A stretch of DNA of 64,000 nucleotides from NCBI RefSeq assembly GCF_017875645.1, contig NZ_JAGGMR010000001.1, positions 3,038,001 through 3,102,000 on the forward strand, given 5' to 3'. Below, piece after piece: positions 28,796-36,946 of this stretch (positions within the stretch are counted from its first letter, which is position 1; the number at the start of each line of letters is the position of its first letter). The notes under the pieces are model-generated. The model worked only from the letters and a program-made list of their open reading frames with translations. It was not told the origin of the DNA and did not search any database. Origin of the DNA: Nocardia goodfellowii. Lineage in GTDB: Bacteria; Actinomycetota; Actinomycetes; Mycobacteriales; Mycobacteriaceae. The translations under genes were made by a program, and so were the position numbers.

Positions 28796-29581
28796 ATGCC
28801 GAACATCGTCGTACTCATCAAGCAGGTTCCTGACACCTGGTCCGAGCGCAAGCTGACCGATGGTGACTACACCCTCGACCGCGAAGCCGCCGACGCCGTC
28901 CTGGACGAGATCAACGAGCGCGCTGTCGAAGAGGCGCTGCTGATCAAGGAGGCGCAGGGCGGCGAGGTCACCGTGCTGGCCGCCGGTCCGGATCGCGCCA
29001 CCGAGGCCATCCGCAAGGCGCTGTCCATGGGCGCCGACAAGGCCATCCACATCAACGATCCGGCGATCCACGGCTCCGACGCCGTGCAGACCGCCTGGGT
29101 GCTGGCCAGCGCGCTGGGCCAGGTCGAGGGTGTGGAGCTGGTCATCGCCGGTAACGAGGCCACCGACGGCCGTGCCGGTGCGGTCCCCGCGATCATCGCC
29201 GAGTACCTCGGCCTGCCGCAGCTGACCCACCTGCGCAAGCTGACCGTCGACGGCGACAAGATCACCGGCGAGCGCGAGACCGACGAGGGCGTCTTCAAGC
29301 TCGAGGCCTCGCTCCCGGCCATCGTCTCGGTCAACGAGAAGATCAACGAGCCGCGCTTCCCCTCCTTCAAGGGCATCATGGCCGCCAAGAAGAAGGAAGT
29401 GCAGACCCTCACCCTGGCCGACCTGGGCGTCGACCCGTCGACCGTGGGCGTCGCGAACGCGGGCACCGTGGTGACCGCCGCCACCCCGAAGCCCCCGCGC
29501 ACCGCCGGCGAGAAGATCGCCGACGAAGGCGATGGCGGCACCAAGATCGCCCAGTACCTCGTCGGCCAGAAGATCATCTGA
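28796..29581 (+). CDS. etfB: Electron transfer flavoprotein beta subunit
   Basis: 261 residues from ATG 28796 with AGGAGG 13 nt upstream. ETF-beta motifs: MPNIVVLIKQVPDTWSE, VLDEINERAVEEALLIKE, ALSMGADKAIHI, GNEATDGRAGAVPAIIAEYLGLPQ (the ETF signature) and PRFPSFKGIMAAKKKEV. Together with EtfA it binds FAD and AMP and carries electrons from acyl-CoA dehydrogenases to the respiratory chain. It matches fixA/Rv3029c. The palindrome at 28673 probably controls the operon. Confidence 0.96.
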   Translation: MPNIVVLIKQVPDTWSERKLTDGDYTLDREAADAVLDEINERAVEEALLIKEAQGGEVTVLAAGPDRATEAIRKALSMGADKAIHINDPAIHGSDAVQTAWVLASALGQVEGVELVIAGNEATDGRAGAVPAIIAEYLGLPQLTHLRKLTVDGDKITGERETDEGVFKLEASLPAIVSVNEKINEPRFPSFKGIMAAKKKEVQTLTLADLGVDPSTVGVANAGTVVTAATPKPPRTAGEKIADEGDGGTKIAQYLVGQKII

Positions 29582-29623
29582 TCGCCCGCCCCGAGACTGC
29601 CAATCAGACACAGGAGAACACAA

Positions 29624-30580
29624 ATGGCAGAAGTACTTGTGCTCGTCGAGCACGCCGACGGTGCGATCAAGAAGGTCAGCACCGAACTGCTCACCGCCGC
29701 CGCCGCACTGGGTGAGCCGGCCGCCGTCGTCACCGGCCCGGCCGGCACCGGCGAGAAGCTGGCCGACGCGCTGACCGCCGCGGGCGCCGCCAAGATCTAC
29801 ATCGCCGAGTCCGACGATGTGGACAACTACCTGGTGACCCCGAAGGTCGACGTGCTCGCCGGTCTGGTCGAGTCGGTGTCCCCGGCCGCCGTGATCGTGG
29901 CCGCCAGCGCCGAGGGCAAGGAGGTGTCCGGTCGTCTGGCCGCGCGTCTCGGCTCCGGTCTGCTGGTCGACGTCATCGACGTCAAGGCCGACGGCTCGGC
30001 CGTGCACTCCATCTTCGGTGGCGCGTTCACCGTCGACGCCAAAGCCACCGGCGACGTGCCGGTGATCTCGGTGCGTCCGGGCGCCATCGAGGCGAAGCCG
30101 GCCGCCGGTGCGGGCGAGAAGGTCACCGTCGAGGTGCCGGCGCAGGAAGAAGGCGTCGTCAAGGTGACCGCGCGGGAGCCGATCGTGGGCGGCGACCGTC
30201 CCGAGCTCACCGAGGCCACCATCGTCGTCTCCGGTGGTCGCGGTGTCGGTTCCGCCGACAACTTCGCGGTCGTCGAGGCGCTGGCCGACTCGCTCGGCGC
30301 CGCCGTCGGCGCCTCGCGTGCCGCGGTCGACTCGGGCTACTACCCGGGCCAGTTCCAGGTCGGTCAGACCGGTAAGACGGTCTCCCCGCAGCTCTACATC
30401 GCCCTGGGCATCTCCGGCGCCATCCAGCACCGCGCCGGTATGCAGACCTCGAAGACCATCGTCGCGGTCAACAAGGACGAAGAAGCCCCGATCTTCGAGA
30501 TCGCGGACTACGGCATCGTGGGCGACCTGTTCAATGTCGCCCCGCAGCTGACCGAAGCGGTCAAGACCCACAAGGGCTGA
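29624..30580 (+). CDS. etfA: Electron transfer flavoprotein alpha subunit
   Basis: 318 residues, start 42 nt after etfB with AGGAG upstream. The C-terminal FAD domain is intact: [92 protein letters not shown]. This domain binds the electron-carrying FAD. It is the partner of EtfB and is co-transcribed. A strong hairpin lies 15 nt after the stop. Confidence 0.96.
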   Translation: MAEVLVLVEHADGAIKKVSTELLTAAAALGEPAAVVTGPAGTGEKLADALTAAGAAKIYIAESDDVDNYLVTPKVDVLAGLVESVSPAAVIVAASAEGKEVSGRLAARLGSGLLVDVIDVKADGSAVHSIFGGAFTVDAKATGDVPVISVRPGAIEAKPAAGAGEKVTVEVPAQEEGVVKVTAREPIVGGDRPELTEATIVVSGGRGVGSADNFAVVEALADSLGAAVGASRAAVDSGYYPGQFQVGQTGKTVSPQLYIALGISGAIQHRAGMQTSKTIVAVNKDEEAPIFEIADYGIVGDLFNVAPQLTEAVKTHKG

Positions 30581-30595
30581 TACGCGATAGCACGC

Positions 30596-30629
30596 AACGG
30601 TCCCGGGCTCGAAAGAGCCCGGGGCCGTT
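30596..30629 (+). terminator. Hairpin terminator after etfA
   Basis: A 15-bp stem, AACGG-T-CCCGGGCTC with GAGCCCGGG-G-CCGTT, and a GAAA tetraloop. One T-G pair interrupts it. It ends the etfBA operon. Confidence 0.85.
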
Positions 30630-30659
30630 GGCATTTCCGGATAGTGAGAGGCTGGGGGC

Positions 30660-31598
30660 ATGCGCCTGCCCGTGGAGGTCATCGAGAACGTCCGTGAAGT
30701 CTTCGCCGAGCGTGGTGAGCGGTGGCTGGCCGATCTACCGGATGTGATTCGAAGCCGTTGCGAGGCCTGGGGTCTGGAGGTGATCGGCGAAACCTTCGGC
30801 GGTGGCACGCATTCCTGGGTGGCCCCGGTGCGACGGGCCGACGGCAGCGTCGCGGTGCTCAAGATTCCGGTGGTCGACGAGGAAAACATCGGCGAGGCCG
30901 CCGGAATGTTCTGTTATCAGGGTGATGGGGCGGCGCGGCTCTACGAGTACGACCCGGAAACCGGTGCGCTGCTGCTGGAATGGGCGCGACCGGGGACTCC
31001 GCTGCTGGAACAGCCCGGGTTCCCCAGTCTGGAGGGCCGCCCCGAGCACACCGGCAAGATCGAGCTGGCCTGCCGGCTGTACCGGCGACTGCGGCGGGAG
31101 CCGACCGGCATTCCCGCCGACTACCCAGCGCTGCCCGCGGCCGCGGACATGGTCCGTCAGTGGGTCGGCATGTTCACCGACCCGGAACCGGAAGTGGCAC
31201 GGGTGCTTTCGCCCGTGCTGCGAGATGCCGCGTCCGAGTGGTGCGAGCGGCTCGCCGAGCCCGACGGTCCGCTGCTCGTCGTCAACCGGGACACCCACCT
31301 CGGCAATATCGTTGCCGCCGAACGGGAGCCGTGGCTGCTGATCGATCCGAAGGCCTACCTGGGCGAGGCTGCCTTCGACGCCGGATTCCTCATCATGATT
31401 CAGGTGCAGAGCGATCCGATGCCGGAGCACGCCCGCTCGGTCGTCGCGCGCACGGCCGCCGCCCTGGCGGTCGATGCCGAGCGCGCCCGGGGCTGGGCGA
31501 CCATGCGGGCCATGGAGGAGATCGTCTGGGCGGTCCAGGACGAGGAGCCAGCGGATCTGCGCCTGCACCTCGCTGTCGCGCGGGCGCTGGCGAGCTGA
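30660..31598 (+). CDS. APH(6)/streptomycin-kinase-like phosphotransferase
   Basis: 312 residues starting at ATG 30660. An aminoglycoside/hydroxyurea phosphotransferase fold: VAVLKIPVVDEENIGEAAGM (ATP lobe), ALLLEWARPGTPL, RLYRRLRRE, then the catalytic loop LLVVNRDTHLGNIVAAEREPWLLIDPKAYLGEAAFDAGF. In the Brenner motif the usual His of HGD is replaced by Asn (NRD), but the catalytic Asp, the downstream Asn and the metal-binding DPK are kept. It could phosphorylate a sugar alcohol or an antibiotic such as streptomycin. Resistance cannot be asserted from sequence. Confidence 0.75.
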   Translation: MRLPVEVIENVREVFAERGERWLADLPDVIRSRCEAWGLEVIGETFGGGTHSWVAPVRRADGSVAVLKIPVVDEENIGEAAGMFCYQGDGAARLYEYDPETGALLLEWARPGTPLLEQPGFPSLEGRPEHTGKIELACRLYRRLRREPTGIPADYPALPAAADMVRQWVGMFTDPEPEVARVLSPVLRDAASEWCERLAEPDGPLLVVNRDTHLGNIVAAEREPWLLIDPKAYLGEAAFDAGFLIMIQVQSDPMPEHARSVVARTAAALAVDAERARGWATMRAMEEIVWAVQDEEPADLRLHLAVARALAS

Positions 31599-31619
31599 GC
31601 GTTCTCAGACCCCATTGGT

Positions 31620-32492
31620 TCAGCGGTGCAGGTTGGTGAGCAGCGTCGACAGGATGGACGACGGACGCGCGTCGCTGCGGACGACCGCCGAAACCGGGAT
31701 GCGCAGGCGATGTTCGGTGAGTCTCAGCACGACCAGCCCTTCGGTGGGGCTTTCGGCGTAGAGCACGGTCCAGGCGTCGGGACGGTTGAGCAACTCCATG
31801 GTCGCGGTGTGATCGGGCGGAATCGGCGGACCGTAGGTGGGGCCGGTGGGCAGTTCGGCGAACGCGGCGCGAATGATGTTGTGCAGCAGCACCTGTTCCT
31901 GCTCCGGCGGCAGCAGCAGCGGATAGGGGCTGAGATCGGCCAGGGTGACGGTGTCGCGGGTGGCCAAGGGGTGCCCGCTCGACGTCGCGATGACGAGGTC
32001 TTCGACCCAGAGTTGTTCCACCGCGAGCCCCGGCTGGTCGACACTGCCACGGATGAGAGCGAGATCACAGTCGCCGTCCGCGACGGCGGTAATCCGTTGG
32101 CGGAACGGCTTGATCACATATTCGATTTCGGCATCGGGGTGCGCGGCACGGGTGCCCGCGATGGCCGACAGTGAGCGGGTCGCGAAGGACATGTTGGCCG
32201 CCAACCGGATTCGGGGCCCGGTGGTGCGCACGGTGGCGCGGATGGCAGACTCCAGGCTGAGCATCTGCTTAGCCAGGGGAAGTAGCCGAGTGGTCGCGTC
32301 GGTGGGGATAACGGCCCTGGTGGTGCGCTCGAACAGGGACACGCCGAGGTCGCGTTCGAGCCGTGCGATCTGGTGACTGATCGCCGACTGGGAAATGAAG
32401 CAGCGGCTCGCGGCCTTGCTGAAGCTCAGTTCCTCACAGACCGCGACAAAGTATGCCAGTTGGCGCAGCTCCACGACAAGCTCCCGATTCAT
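31620..32492 (-). CDS. LysR-family transcriptional regulator
   Basis: 290 residues from ATG 32492. The N-terminal winged HTH is textbook: LRQLAYFVAVCEELSFSKAASRCFISQSAISHQIARLERDLGVSLFERTTRAVIPT. The effector domain follows with RIRLAANMSFATRSL and a periplasmic-binding-like fold. It is divergent from ndh across a 95-nt gap containing an ATGA-N12-TCAT dyad (32495-32514) that could be its own binding site, so it may regulate the NADH dehydrogenase gene. The inducer is unknown. Confidence 0.88.
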   Translation of the reverse strand: MNRELVVELRQLAYFVAVCEELSFSKAASRCFISQSAISHQIARLERDLGVSLFERTTRAVIPTDATTRLLPLAKQMLSLESAIRATVRTTGPRIRLAANMSFATRSLSAIAGTRAAHPDAEIEYVIKPFRQRITAVADGDCDLALIRGSVDQPGLAVEQLWVEDLVIATSSGHPLATRDTVTLADLSPYPLLLPPEQEQVLLHNIIRAAFAELPTGPTYGPPIPPDHTATMELLNRPDAWTVLYAESPTEGLVVLRLTEHRLRIPVSAVVRSDARPSSILSTLLTNLHR

Positions 32493-32587
32493 GAATGATC
32501 TAGATAAGAGTCATCTCCATTATGCGCCCTAACACCTGAAATATCTGCGCTTCGTATGACGGTTGGTAATGAGAGAAGGAGGCTGTC

Positions 32588-33862
32588 ATGGAACACGCAG
32601 ATGTGGTCGTTGTCGGATCGGGATTCGGAGGTCTGGCCGCGGCCAAGCAGTTGGCGAAGTCGGGAATCAACTTCGTGCTCATCTCGAGCACGCCGGAGCA
32701 TCTTTTCCAGCCCTTGCTGTATCAGGTCGCGACAGGTGTGCTGGCCTCCGATGAGATTGCGCCGCCGATCAAGTCGGTGCTGCGCCGGCACCGTGAAGCC
32801 GACGTGCGGCTCGGCAAGGTCGTCGATCTCGATCCGAACACCGCGGTGCTGACCTATGAGTCGCAGGGGGAGCAGCGCCAGATCCGCTACGGCTCGCTGA
32901 TCGCGGCGACCGGTGCGAGCCAGTCCTATTTCGGCCGTGACGATTTCGCGGCCAAGACGTTCGCGCTCAAGACCATCGACGACGCGAAGGCGCTGCGCGC
33001 GCAGATCGAGCGCGTCTTCACCCAGGCCGAGAACGCCGACCCGCAGACCCGTGAGCGACTATTGAGCTTCGTGGTGGTCGGCGCGGGCGCGACCGGTGTC
33101 GAGGTCGCGGGCCAGCTGAAGGAACTCGCGAAAAGGCATTACCACCAAGAGGTTTCGGTGACCCTGGTGGAGGGTGCGGGTGCGGTGCTGCCGCCGTTCG
33201 GCGGTGGCCTGTCGGAGTACGCGAAGCGCTCACTGACCGGCAGCGGCGTCGAGGTGCTGCTCGGCACCTTCGTCACCGACATCGACGGCGGCAAGGTGAC
33301 GGTGAAGGACGGCGAGGGCGCGGAACGCCAGATCGCCGCGGAGACCGTGGTGTGGTCGGCCGGTGTGCAGGCGGGCGGGTTCGCCAAGATCCTCGCCGAA
33401 CGCACCGGTGTCGAGACCGACCGTGCCGGAAGGCTTTTGATCAACCCCGACCTCACCGTCGCCGGCTACGCGGACATCTACGCCATCGGCGACATGACCT
33501 CGCTCAACGGCTACCCCGGACAGTCGCCGGTGGCCATGCAGGAAGGCCGGCACGCCGCCGACATCGTCCGCCGAAAGAAGGCGCCCGGCACTCCGTTCAA
33601 GTACTGGGACAAGGGCAGCATGGCGGTGATCAGCCGGTTCAGCGCCGTGGTGAAGTTGAACGACCGCATCACCTTCCGTGGGTTCGTCGCCTGGGTGATG
33701 TGGCTGGCTGTGCATTTGATGTACCTGGTCGGGTTCCGCAACCGCTTCGCGGCGGTGGCCTCGTGGCTGGTCGCGTTCATCGGAACCGGGCGCCCCGGGT
33801 TCGCGGAGGTGGATCCCGCGGCCAACGCCGAGACCCAGGAGTTGCCGCGCATAGCGGCCTGA
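32588..33862 (+). CDS. ndh: Type II NADH:quinone oxidoreductase
   Basis: 424 residues. Two Rossmann dinucleotide sites: FAD at VVVVGSGFGGLAAAKQLAKSGINFVLIS and NADH at VVVGAGATGVEVAGQLKEL. The substrate/FAD signature YADIYAIGDMTSLNGYPGQSPVAMQEGRHAA is present. The C-terminal amphipathic/hydrophobic segment FVAWVMWLAVHLMYLVGFRNRF anchors it to the membrane. It oxidises NADH and reduces menaquinone without proton pumping. It is probably under the divergent LysR regulator. A strong hairpin follows. Confidence 0.93.
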   Translation: MEHADVVVVGSGFGGLAAAKQLAKSGINFVLISSTPEHLFQPLLYQVATGVLASDEIAPPIKSVLRRHREADVRLGKVVDLDPNTAVLTYESQGEQRQIRYGSLIAATGASQSYFGRDDFAAKTFALKTIDDAKALRAQIERVFTQAENADPQTRERLLSFVVVGAGATGVEVAGQLKELAKRHYHQEVSVTLVEGAGAVLPPFGGGLSEYAKRSLTGSGVEVLLGTFVTDIDGGKVTVKDGEGAERQIAAETVVWSAGVQAGGFAKILAERTGVETDRAGRLLINPDLTVAGYADIYAIGDMTSLNGYPGQSPVAMQEGRHAADIVRRKKAPGTPFKYWDKGSMAVISRFSAVVKLNDRITFRGFVAWVMWLAVHLMYLVGFRNRFAAVASWLVAFIGTGRPGFAEVDPAANAETQELPRIAA

Positions 33863-33875
33863 ATTATCGAGCGGT

Positions 33876-33901
33876 AGCGCTCCCGGCTACCCGGGAGCGC
33901 T
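33876..33901 (+). terminator. Hairpin terminator after ndh
   Basis: A perfect 11-bp stem, AGCGCTCCCGG with CCGGGAGCGCT, and a CTAC loop, 13 nt after the ndh stop. Confidence 0.85.
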
Positions 33902-34069
33902 CTACTGTGTCCAAAGTTACCGGCCGGCAAGCAATAGGTGCAGGTCAAGTCCTATTCCGCGACCGCGCGGTAAACATCTGGTGTGACCGGCATCTCGTTC
34001 ATCTGACCGGCATCATCGCGACACTTGCGAGTTCCTTCGAGGCAGTGTCGGACTGGCTTCATCGAAGTC

Positions 34070-34891
34070 ATGACAATTTCGTCCGTGCTGACCGCCCCGG
34101 CTCCGACGGACTCGGGGGCGCAGAAGTCTACCTACTCGCTCGTCGTCTCCTCCGACGCCGACCACCGCGCGGCGGCGCAGCGGCTCCGCTATCAGGTGTT
34201 CGCCAACGAACCGGGCTTTCAGATCCCGGACACCGGGACCGGCCTGGACGCGGACCGCTTCGACGACCACTGCGACCACCTGCTGGTCCGCGACGACCGC
34301 AACGGCGAATTCGTCGGCTGCTACCGCATGCTGCCGCCGGACAAGGTGGACGCCGCCGGCGGCTACTACACGGCCACCGAATTCGATGTGACGCAACTGG
34401 ATCCCGCCGGCCGCCGGATCGTCGAGATGGGCCGGGCCTGCGTGGTCCCCGACCACCGCAACGGCTCGGTGCTCACCCTGATGTGGGCAGGCATCCTGCA
34501 CTACATCCAGCTCACCGGCTACGAATGGGTGATGGGCTGCGTTTCGGTGCCGATGCAGGACAGCCCCGCCGACCCGGTCGGGGTGAACGTCCGCGGTGTG
34601 CGTGACGTGCTGCTCGGCCGCCACGCCGCCGACCCCGAATGGCGGGTGCACCCGCACAACCCGGTGCTCGTCGACGGCAAATCCCTCGACGAGCTGGATC
34701 CGCCCGCCCGCCCGAAGCTGCCGCCGCTGCTGCGCGGATACCTGCGCCTGGGCGCGGAGATCTGCGGCGAACCCGCGCACGACCCGGATTTCGCCGTCGC
34801 CGATTTCGTCGCCCTGCTCGGCCTGGACACGATCAACACCCGCTACCTGAACCGGTTACAGACGGCTGCGGCCTCGCTCGACGGACGGTGA
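34070..34891 (+). CDS. GNAT-type acyltransferase, OlsB-like
   Basis: 273 residues from ATG 34070. The sequence has the autoinducer-synthase/ornithine N-acyltransferase GNAT pattern: LRYQVFANEPGFQIPD, FDDHCDHLLVRD, FVGCYRMLPPDKVDAAGGYYTATEFDVTQLD, IVEMGRACVVPDHRNGSVLTLMWAGI, YEWVMGCVSVPM. OlsB transfers a 3-hydroxyacyl chain to ornithine. The next gene, 6 nt downstream, is a PlsC-type acyltransferase, so the pair resembles OlsB-OlsA (ornithine lipid synthesis) and mycobacterial Rv3027c-Rv3026c. The function is inferred from the pairing. Confidence 0.75.
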   Translation: MTISSVLTAPAPTDSGAQKSTYSLVVSSDADHRAAAQRLRYQVFANEPGFQIPDTGTGLDADRFDDHCDHLLVRDDRNGEFVGCYRMLPPDKVDAAGGYYTATEFDVTQLDPAGRRIVEMGRACVVPDHRNGSVLTLMWAGILHYIQLTGYEWVMGCVSVPMQDSPADPVGVNVRGVRDVLLGRHAADPEWRVHPHNPVLVDGKSLDELDPPARPKLPPLLRGYLRLGAEICGEPAHDPDFAVADFVALLGLDTINTRYLNRLQTAAASLDGR

Positions 34892-34897
34892 ACAGCA

Positions 34898-36220
34898 ATG
34901 GTTTTCGACGCCCCGCCCGCGCAAGCGGTGCACTCCTGGATGCCGTCGAGCCCCTGCGGGCCCAGCTGCGTGGAGTCCACCGCTGAAGTAGGTACCGCCC
35001 GAGTCGTCGCGCGCCTCCTGGGCGTCACCGGACTGATCCTCAGCTATCCACTCCTGAACGCCGCCACCCCCCGCAAGCGCCGAGAGTCCTTGCAGCGCCG
35101 CTACGCCCACGCCGTCCTCGACTGCCTCGGGATCGAACTGCGGGTCGTGGACCAGCGGCCCGAGACCGATTCCGGGCATTACGTCGACTCGGCATTTTCC
35201 GCCGACATGGCTCATCGCGTCCATTCCGCTCATTACGTTGACTCGAGCGGTTGCGTCGACTCGGCTCATTACGTTGATACGGGCCGTCGCGGCGACTCCG
35301 CTCACTACGTCGACTCGGCCCATCGCGCCGATCCGGCTCGTTCCGCCGACTCAGCTCGTTCTGCCGATTCGGTACCCGAACCAGGCCGTTCTGCCGTACC
35401 GGGTCGTTCTGCCGTACCGGCTCGTTCTGCCGTACCGGCTCGCGCCGCCGTACCGGGCCGTTCTGCCGAACCAGCCCGCTATGCCGAACCGGGGCGCGGC
35501 GTCCTGATCGTCGCGGGCCACGTCAGCTGGTCCGATGTCGTGGTTATGGCAGCCGTGCAGCCGCTCGGGTTCGTGGCGCGCGCGGACATGCTCGATTGGC
35601 CCCTGCTGGGCGGGCTCGCCAAGCGACTGCGGGTCATTCCGATCGAACGCGAACGGCTGCGCGAGTTGCCCGGTGTGGTCGATCAGCTCGGGGCCAGGCT
35701 TGCCGCCGGCGACCGGGTCGCGGTGTTCCCCGAGGGCACCACCTGGTGTGGGCGTGCCTACGGCCGCATGCGCCCGGCGCTCTTCCAAGCCGCCGTCGAC
35801 ACCGGCACTTTCGTTCAACCGGTGCGGTTGCGCTATCTCGACCAGCACGGCAGTCAATGCACGGTGCCCGGCTTCGTCGGCGACGACACCTTCGCCGATT
35901 CCGCCAAGCGGGTCCTGCGCTCGCGCGGCATGGTCGCCGAAGTCGTTCTGCTGCCCCAGGAATACCCCGGTCTCGATCGCCGCGACCTGGCCCGCCGCTG
36001 TGAGCACGCCGTCCGCGGCACCGAGCTCTCGCGGCACGGCAGCACGACCGACTGGATCGAGGCGAGCACCACCCGGGTCCAAGACCCCGCGCCTGCCCCG
36101 CCCCGCACGGAACCGGCGGTCGCGGAGGCTCCGGTCCACCACGCAATAGACCGGAGTGGCTTCCGCAGCCGCGCGGTCGCGGTATTGCGCCGCCGGCCTC
36201 GGAGGGTAGCCACGTACTGA
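34898..36220 (+). CDS. PlsC-type acyltransferase with low-complexity repeat insertion, OlsA-like
   Basis: 440 residues. Residues 30-90 contain an N-terminal helix (LLGVTGLILSYPLLNAATPRKRRESLQRRYAHAVL). About 91-200 are a repeat-filled insertion (see the two repeat features). The catalytic domain then starts with the H-x4-D motif HVSWSDVV and continues FVARADML, LAKRLRVIPIERERLRELP, and the substrate motif VAVFPEGTTW. PlsC-family enzymes acylate lysophosphatidic or lyso-ornithine lipid at the membrane. The insertion sits between helix and H-x4-D, where normal homologues have a short loop. Confidence 0.8.
   Translation: MVFDAPPAQAVHSWMPSSPCGPSCVESTAEVGTARVVARLLGVTGLILSYPLLNAATPRKRRESLQRRYAHAVLDCLGIELRVVDQRPETDSGHYVDSAFSADMAHRVHSAHYVDSSGCVDSAHYVDTGRRGDSAHYVDSAHRADPARSADSARSADSVPEPGRSAVPGRSAVPARSAVPARAAVPGRSAEPARYAEPGRGVLIVAGHVSWSDVVVMAAVQPLGFVARADMLDWPLLGGLAKRLRVIPIERERLRELPGVVDQLGARLAAGDRVAVFPEGTTWCGRAYGRMRPALFQAAVDTGTFVQPVRLRYLDQHGSQCTVPGFVGDDTFADSAKRVLRSRGMVAEVVLLPQEYPGLDRRDLARRCEHAVRGTELSRHGSTTDWIEASTTRVQDPAPAPPRTEPAVAEAPVHHAIDRSGFRSRAVAVLRRRPRRVATY
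35171..35368 (+). repeat. 18-bp minisatellite (eleven 6-residue units)
   Basis: Eleven in-frame units of six codons encode SAHYVD and derivatives (SGHYVD, SAFSAD, SSGCVD, TGRRGD, SAHRAD, PARSAD, SARSAD). The best conserved units alternate with diverged ones. It lies inside the PlsC-type gene, so changes in copy number keep the frame. Confidence 0.85.
35369..35496 (+). repeat. 15-bp minisatellite (5-residue units)
   Basis: Directly after the 18-bp array the period changes to 15 bp, encoding RSAVPG, RSAVPA, RAAVPG, RSAEPA and RYAEPG (five-residue steps). The core is CGTTCTGCCGTACCG with few differences, so this block looks the younger of the two. Confidence 0.85.
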
Positions 36221-36254
36221 GGCGGATCGGCTGCGAGGGGCCGATCCGCCTCAG
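36217..36254. terminator. Bidirectional hairpin between the PlsC gene and the response regulator
   Basis: A perfect 14-bp stem, CTGAGGCGGATCGG with CCGATCCGCCTCAG, around a 10-nt loop. It includes the PlsC-type gene's stop and marks the boundary of the biosynthetic island. Confidence 0.85.
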
Positions 36255-36298
36255 CTGTCGATCGGCCCCGGGGCTCACGGTCGCATTACCGACCGAAT

Positions 36299-36946
36299 TC
36301 AGCTCGGTTTGATGAGCAGGGTTTCGTAGGCGTAGATCGCGGCCTGGGTGCGGTCGCGCAGCTGCAGCTTCTCCAGCACTCGGCGGACGTGGGTTTTCAC
36401 GGTCTGCTCGGAGATCACCAGCTCTCCGGCGATTTCCGCGTTGGACAGCCCGCGCGCGATGAGGACGAGAACTTCGGTTTCGCGGGCAGTGAGGTCGGCC
36501 GGTTTCGCGGCGGCGCGGGGTTGGCCGCGGCGGGCGAATTCGGCGAGCAGGCGTTTGGTGACCGAGGGGGCGAGCAGGGCTTCGCCGGCGGCGACGATGC
36601 GAACTGCCTCACCGAGGGAATGGGCGGAGGATTCCTTCAGCAGGAAGCCGGCGGCACCGGCACGCAGCGCGGCATAGACGTATTCGTCTAGGTCGAAGGT
36701 GGTCAGCACGATGACTTTGGCGGGACCGGCGGCGGTGATCTCGCGGGTGGCTTCGATACCGTCGCAGACGGGCATCCGCACGTCCATCAGGATGACGTCG
36801 GGTTGCAGCCGTTCGGCTGCGCGAATGGCCTGGCGGCCGTCGGCAACCTGCCCGACCACGTCGATATCGGGCTGGGTATCCAGCAGGACGGCTAGACCCT
36901 CGCGGATCAGTTCCTGGTCGTCGGCGATCAAAACGCTGATGCTCAT
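36299..36946 (-). CDS. NarL/LuxR-family response regulator
   Basis: 215 residues. The receiver domain is complete (VLIADDQELIREGLAVLL, phosphorylated Asp55 in VILMDVRMP, Thr in VIVLTTFDLDEYV, Lys in GFLLKESS). The C-terminal HTH is LuxR-type: LTARETEVLVLIARGLSNAEIAGELVISEQTVKTHVRRVLEKLQLRDR. Its start overlaps the kinase stop by 4 nt. It is the last gene of the island's minus-strand run and probably controls the exporter genes just upstream of it in that run. Confidence 0.93.
   Translation of the reverse strand: MSISVLIADDQELIREGLAVLLDTQPDIDVVGQVADGRQAIRAAERLQPDVILMDVRMPVCDGIEATREITAAGPAKVIVLTTFDLDEYVYAALRAGAAGFLLKESSAHSLGEAVRIVAAGEALLAPSVTKRLLAEFARRGQPRAAAKPADLTARETEVLVLIARGLSNAEIAGELVISEQTVKTHVRRVLEKLQLRDRTQAAIYAYETLLIKPS

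Noticed and set aside
30660..31598. Confident call of streptomycin resistance
   Set aside because: The fold is that of APH(6)-like kinases, but the Brenner motif has Asn for His, and such homologues are frequent in actinobacteria without a resistance phenotype.
34856..35323. A minus-strand ORF with repeated Val-Met-Ser and Asp motifs
   Set aside because: Its repeats are simply the antisense image of the 18-bp minisatellite in the acyltransferase gene.
35171..35496. CRISPR array
   Set aside because: The repeats are contiguous, in-frame, 15-18 bp, and lack spacers or cas genes; they are coding minisatellites.
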